Assembly (NCBI GenBank): GCA_005881235.1
Contig: VBEQ01000005.1
Location: 1 to 7,116 of the forward strand
DNA from: Chloroflexota bacterium
GTDB lineage: Bacteria; Chloroflexota; Dormibacteria; CF-121
Direction of reading: 5' to 3'
DNA: 7,116 nucleotides
Below are positions 5,701-7,116 of this stretch, one piece after another (position 1 is the first letter of the stretch; each line of letters opens with the position of its first letter). The notes beneath the pieces are model-generated. The model saw only the letters and a program-made list of their open reading frames with translations, was not told the DNA's origin and did not search any database. A program made the translations under genes and the position numbers.

Positions 5701-6353
5701 TCATGCTGACACAGCGCGACGGAGACCCCAGCGGCGCCAGACGCGAACCACGACGACGGCGAGGGCGACAACGGGCAGCGACAGGCCGAGCAGGTAGAGC
5801 GCGCTCCGATTGAAGAGGACGTTGCCCAGGGTCTCGCCGAGCGTCGCACCGAGCCACATTCCGACCGCCGCCCAGATCGCCGTGGAGACAGCGACCGACG
5901 GTACGAAGATGCGGTAAGGAACGCCCATCGTCCCCGCAATCACCGTGATGACGATCCGAAACCCGGGGATGTGCCGCCCGAAAATGATGGCCCACGCTCC
6001 CCATCGATCGAACCAACGGCGCGCCTCCTCCAGGCAACGCTGGTCGAGCTGCAGCACTCGGCTGGTGCGGCGATGGTGCAGCAACGCTGGGCCCCCAGCG
6101 GCGCGAGAGCCAGTAGAGGTTGCTCGCTCCCGCGACCACCACGGCGATGATGCCGAGCCAGGCGGCCAGCCAGCCGGACAGCGAGTGGCCGTACAGCCGG
6201 CCCATGAAGGCGACGTAGAAATCGCCCGGCACGGGAAGGGGAATGCCACTCTCCTCGATGTAGAGCAGGGCCAGGCAGGCGACCGGCGAACGCGACGAGA
6301 ACGATCGCGATGACGGCGACGGCCACCCGGGATTTCTGATTTCGTCGCAGCAT
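5701..6353 (-). pseudogene. DedA/VTT family membrane protein, broken by two frameshifts
   Basis: DedA-family proteins are multi-spanning membrane proteins; some flip or transport polyprenyl-phosphate or phospholipid. The protein is readable only by joining three frames. The start (ATG 6353, N-terminal helix VAVAVIAIVLVAFA) changes frame near 6283-6286. The middle (ACLALLYIEESGIPLPVPGD, then FYVAFMGRLYGHS and YWLSRRWG) changes frame in the C-run at 6092-6096. The last part carries WAIIFGRHIPGFRI, the VTT signature, and the terminal helices, stopping at 5703-5701. Removing one base at each site gives 216 aa, normal for the family, with no gap in similarity. There are no in-frame stops, so this is either recent decay or sequencing error in GC-rich runs. 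AAGGA at 6362-6358 lies 4 nt before the ATG. The gene is upstream of the epimerase and divergent from the doxX-family gene. Confidence 0.85.
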
Positions 6354-6395
6354 CACGTCCTTAGTCTCCGCTACGCTCTCACCAGGGCGCACCTG
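6354..6395. promoter_or_regulatory. Divergent intergenic region between dedA and doxX family genes
   Basis: Forty-two bases separate the two start codons. On the + strand a TACGCT box (6372-6377) ends 18 nt before ATG 6396, and AGGG (6384-6387) lies 8 nt before it, so a short leader with a ribosome binding site is possible. On the - strand only the AAGGA before ATG 6353 is clear; no TANNNT box was seen. Confidence 0.3.
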
Positions 6396-6851
6396 ATGCA
6401 AGACCTCGGACTGCTGCTGCTGCGGATCGTCGCCGGCGTCACGCTATTCGCGCACGGCTATCCGAAGCTGTTCGGCGGCCCGGGAAAGCACCCACACCCA
6501 CTGCTCGCAAAGACGATGGGGCCCAATTACCCGGGTGCCGTCGAGCGCAGCGGGCCCGGGTTTGTGACGGCGCTCGAAAAGATGGGCGTTCCGAATCCCG
6601 AGGCCGCCGCGACCGCATCAGGTCTGGCCGAGCTCGGTGGCGGAGTGGCGCTGGCTGCCGGCCTCTTCACCCGGCCCGCGGCCCTGGCGGTGGCGTTCAA
6701 TATGGGCGTCGCCACCTACAAGGCGCACTGGAAAAATGGCTTCTACGGGCAGGGCGGCTACGAATTTTCGCTGCTGCTCGGCACCGTCGCACTTAGCTTG
6801 TGCCTCACCGGCCCCGGTCGCCTTTCCGTCGACCGTCTCCTGTCCAAGTAG
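6396..6851 (+). CDS. DoxX family membrane protein
   Basis: This 151-aa protein belongs to the DoxX family of four-helix inner-membrane proteins, named after a subunit of an archaeal quinol oxidase; many bacterial members have no proven role. Hallmarks are the first-helix LLLRIVAGVTLFAHGYPKLFG (residues about 7-27), a loop with FVTALEKMGVPNPEAAA, then ASGLAELGGGVALAAGLFTRPAAL (about 69-92) and FNMGVATYKAHWKNGFYGQGGYEFSLLL (about 96-123), ending in a last helix. Typical members share the HG..K.FG, E..GG...G..T and YE..LL patterns seen here. The ATG at 6396 follows AGGG at 8 nt. A 68-aa membrane protein starts at the first base after its stop. No partner oxidase or reductase gene is in the window. 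Confidence 0.92.
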   Translation: MQDLGLLLLRIVAGVTLFAHGYPKLFGGPGKHPHPLLAKTMGPNYPGAVERSGPGFVTALEKMGVPNPEAAATASGLAELGGGVALAAGLFTRPAALAVAFNMGVATYKAHWKNGFYGQGGYEFSLLLGTVALSLCLTGPGRLSVDRLLSK

Positions 6852-7058
6852 GTGGCAACCCGGCCAGGCGTGACGTGGGCGGTGATCGTGGCGTTCATCC
6901 TTCTGCTTTATGGCACGGTCATGGTCTTCCTGGCGTTCGACCGGGTGTCACACTCGAACAGCGACACGATTCGTCCCTTCATCATCACCATGGCCCCGGT
7001 CTGGGCCGTCGCGGTCGCGGCCGCCATCGTGCTTCTCCGAAGGCCGGGTTCTCGCTGA
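6852..7058 (+). CDS. Small two-helix membrane protein, hypothetical
   Basis: GTG 6852 begins at the base right after the DoxX stop (TAG 6849-6851), so translation probably depends on ribosomes ending doxX. The 68-aa product has two hydrophobic helices, about 8-29 (TWAVIVAFILLLYGTVMVFLAF) and about 45-63. Between them is a polar loop (DRVSHSNSDTIRP), and the protein ends in a basic tail RRPGSR. I recognise no family or catalytic residue. Contiguity with doxX suggests a small membrane partner or accessory, but that is inference. Its TGA at 7056-7058 is 3 nt from the end of a probable convergent gene. Confidence 0.6.
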   Translation: MATRPGVTWAVIVAFILLLYGTVMVFLAFDRVSHSNSDTIRPFIITMAPVWAVAVAAAIVLLRRPGSR

Positions 7059-7061
7059 TGG

Positions 7062-7116
7062 TCAGTGCGCGCCGGCGATCTGGCTGATCACCAGCGCAAT
7101 CGATAGGAAGGCGATC
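7062..7116 (-). CDS. C-terminal end of a probable convergent gene (5' part outside window)
   Basis: Reading the - strand from the window edge gives an open frame ending IAFLSIALVISQIAGAH and a TGA at 7064-7062. The hydrophobic stretch looks like a terminal membrane helix, and tight convergent packing fits the rest of the window. Only about 17 residues are visible, so neither the family nor the reality of the gene can be confirmed. Confidence 0.33.
   Translation of the reverse strand, partial: IAFLSIALVISQIAGAH

Noticed and set aside
5043..5813. 256-codon + strand frame opposite the epimerase
   Set aside because: It is the antisense shadow of a gene with both catalytic motifs; no domain is recognisable in it.
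5697..5939. 81-codon N-terminal extension of the epimerase
   Set aside because: It is the out-of-frame part of the dedA gene. The epimerase family begins near residue 11 of the 332-aa protein, and ATG 5696 is the start that fits.
6354..6401. Upstream extension of the first dedA frame to 6401
   Set aside because: It would overlap the doxX-family start, and AAGGA with ATG 6353 gives a normal DedA N-terminus.

Overview
This is a high-GC bacterial window with short intergenic gaps and GTG starts used alongside ATG. It looks like soil or terrestrial chromosomal DNA from Actinobacteriota, Chloroflexota or Dormibacterota-like bacteria. The evidence is the base composition, a DUF5996 gene, and TANNNT boxes sitting directly in front of start codons as in leaderless genes. 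The phylum is inference. There is no rRNA, tRNA, CRISPR array, transposase or phage gene, and I see no clearly new multi-gene system.

Left part (1-2371, + strand). The 3' end of a YceI-family gene is followed after 2 nt by an OmpR/PhoB-type response regulator with no kinase beside it. Next come a 77-aa glycine-zipper membrane protein with a strong ribosome binding site, a textbook intrinsic terminator, and a DUF5996 gene that appears to be leaderless.

Middle part (2372-4077). A seven-repeat TPR protein (- strand) and a DUF5655-like reading frame (+ strand) are divergent. They occupy a stretch with visibly lower GC (about 47-62% in the lines I counted, against up to 90% in a flanking line). 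The DUF5655-like frame looks like a 5'-truncated, 3'-extended remnant, and its tail overlaps the 3' end of a convergent DUF2255 gene.

Right part (4078-7116). A DUF2255 gene (-) and a MarC-family gene (+) diverge from about 30-39 bp that appear to hold two opposed, overlapping promoters. MarC converges on a proline racemase/4-hydroxyproline epimerase-family gene, and the two stops share one CTAG tetramer. The epimerase lies 4 nt downstream of a DedA/VTT-family gene that is broken into three frames by two apparent single-base insertions. Divergent from dedA is a DoxX-family gene, directly abutted by a 68-aa two-helix membrane protein. The last 55 bp probably hold the C-terminal end of another - strand gene.

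Most genes are one- or two-gene units. The strongest points for a second look are the leaderless promoter geometry, the doubly frameshifted dedA upstream of the epimerase, and the low-GC islet with the gene remnant.
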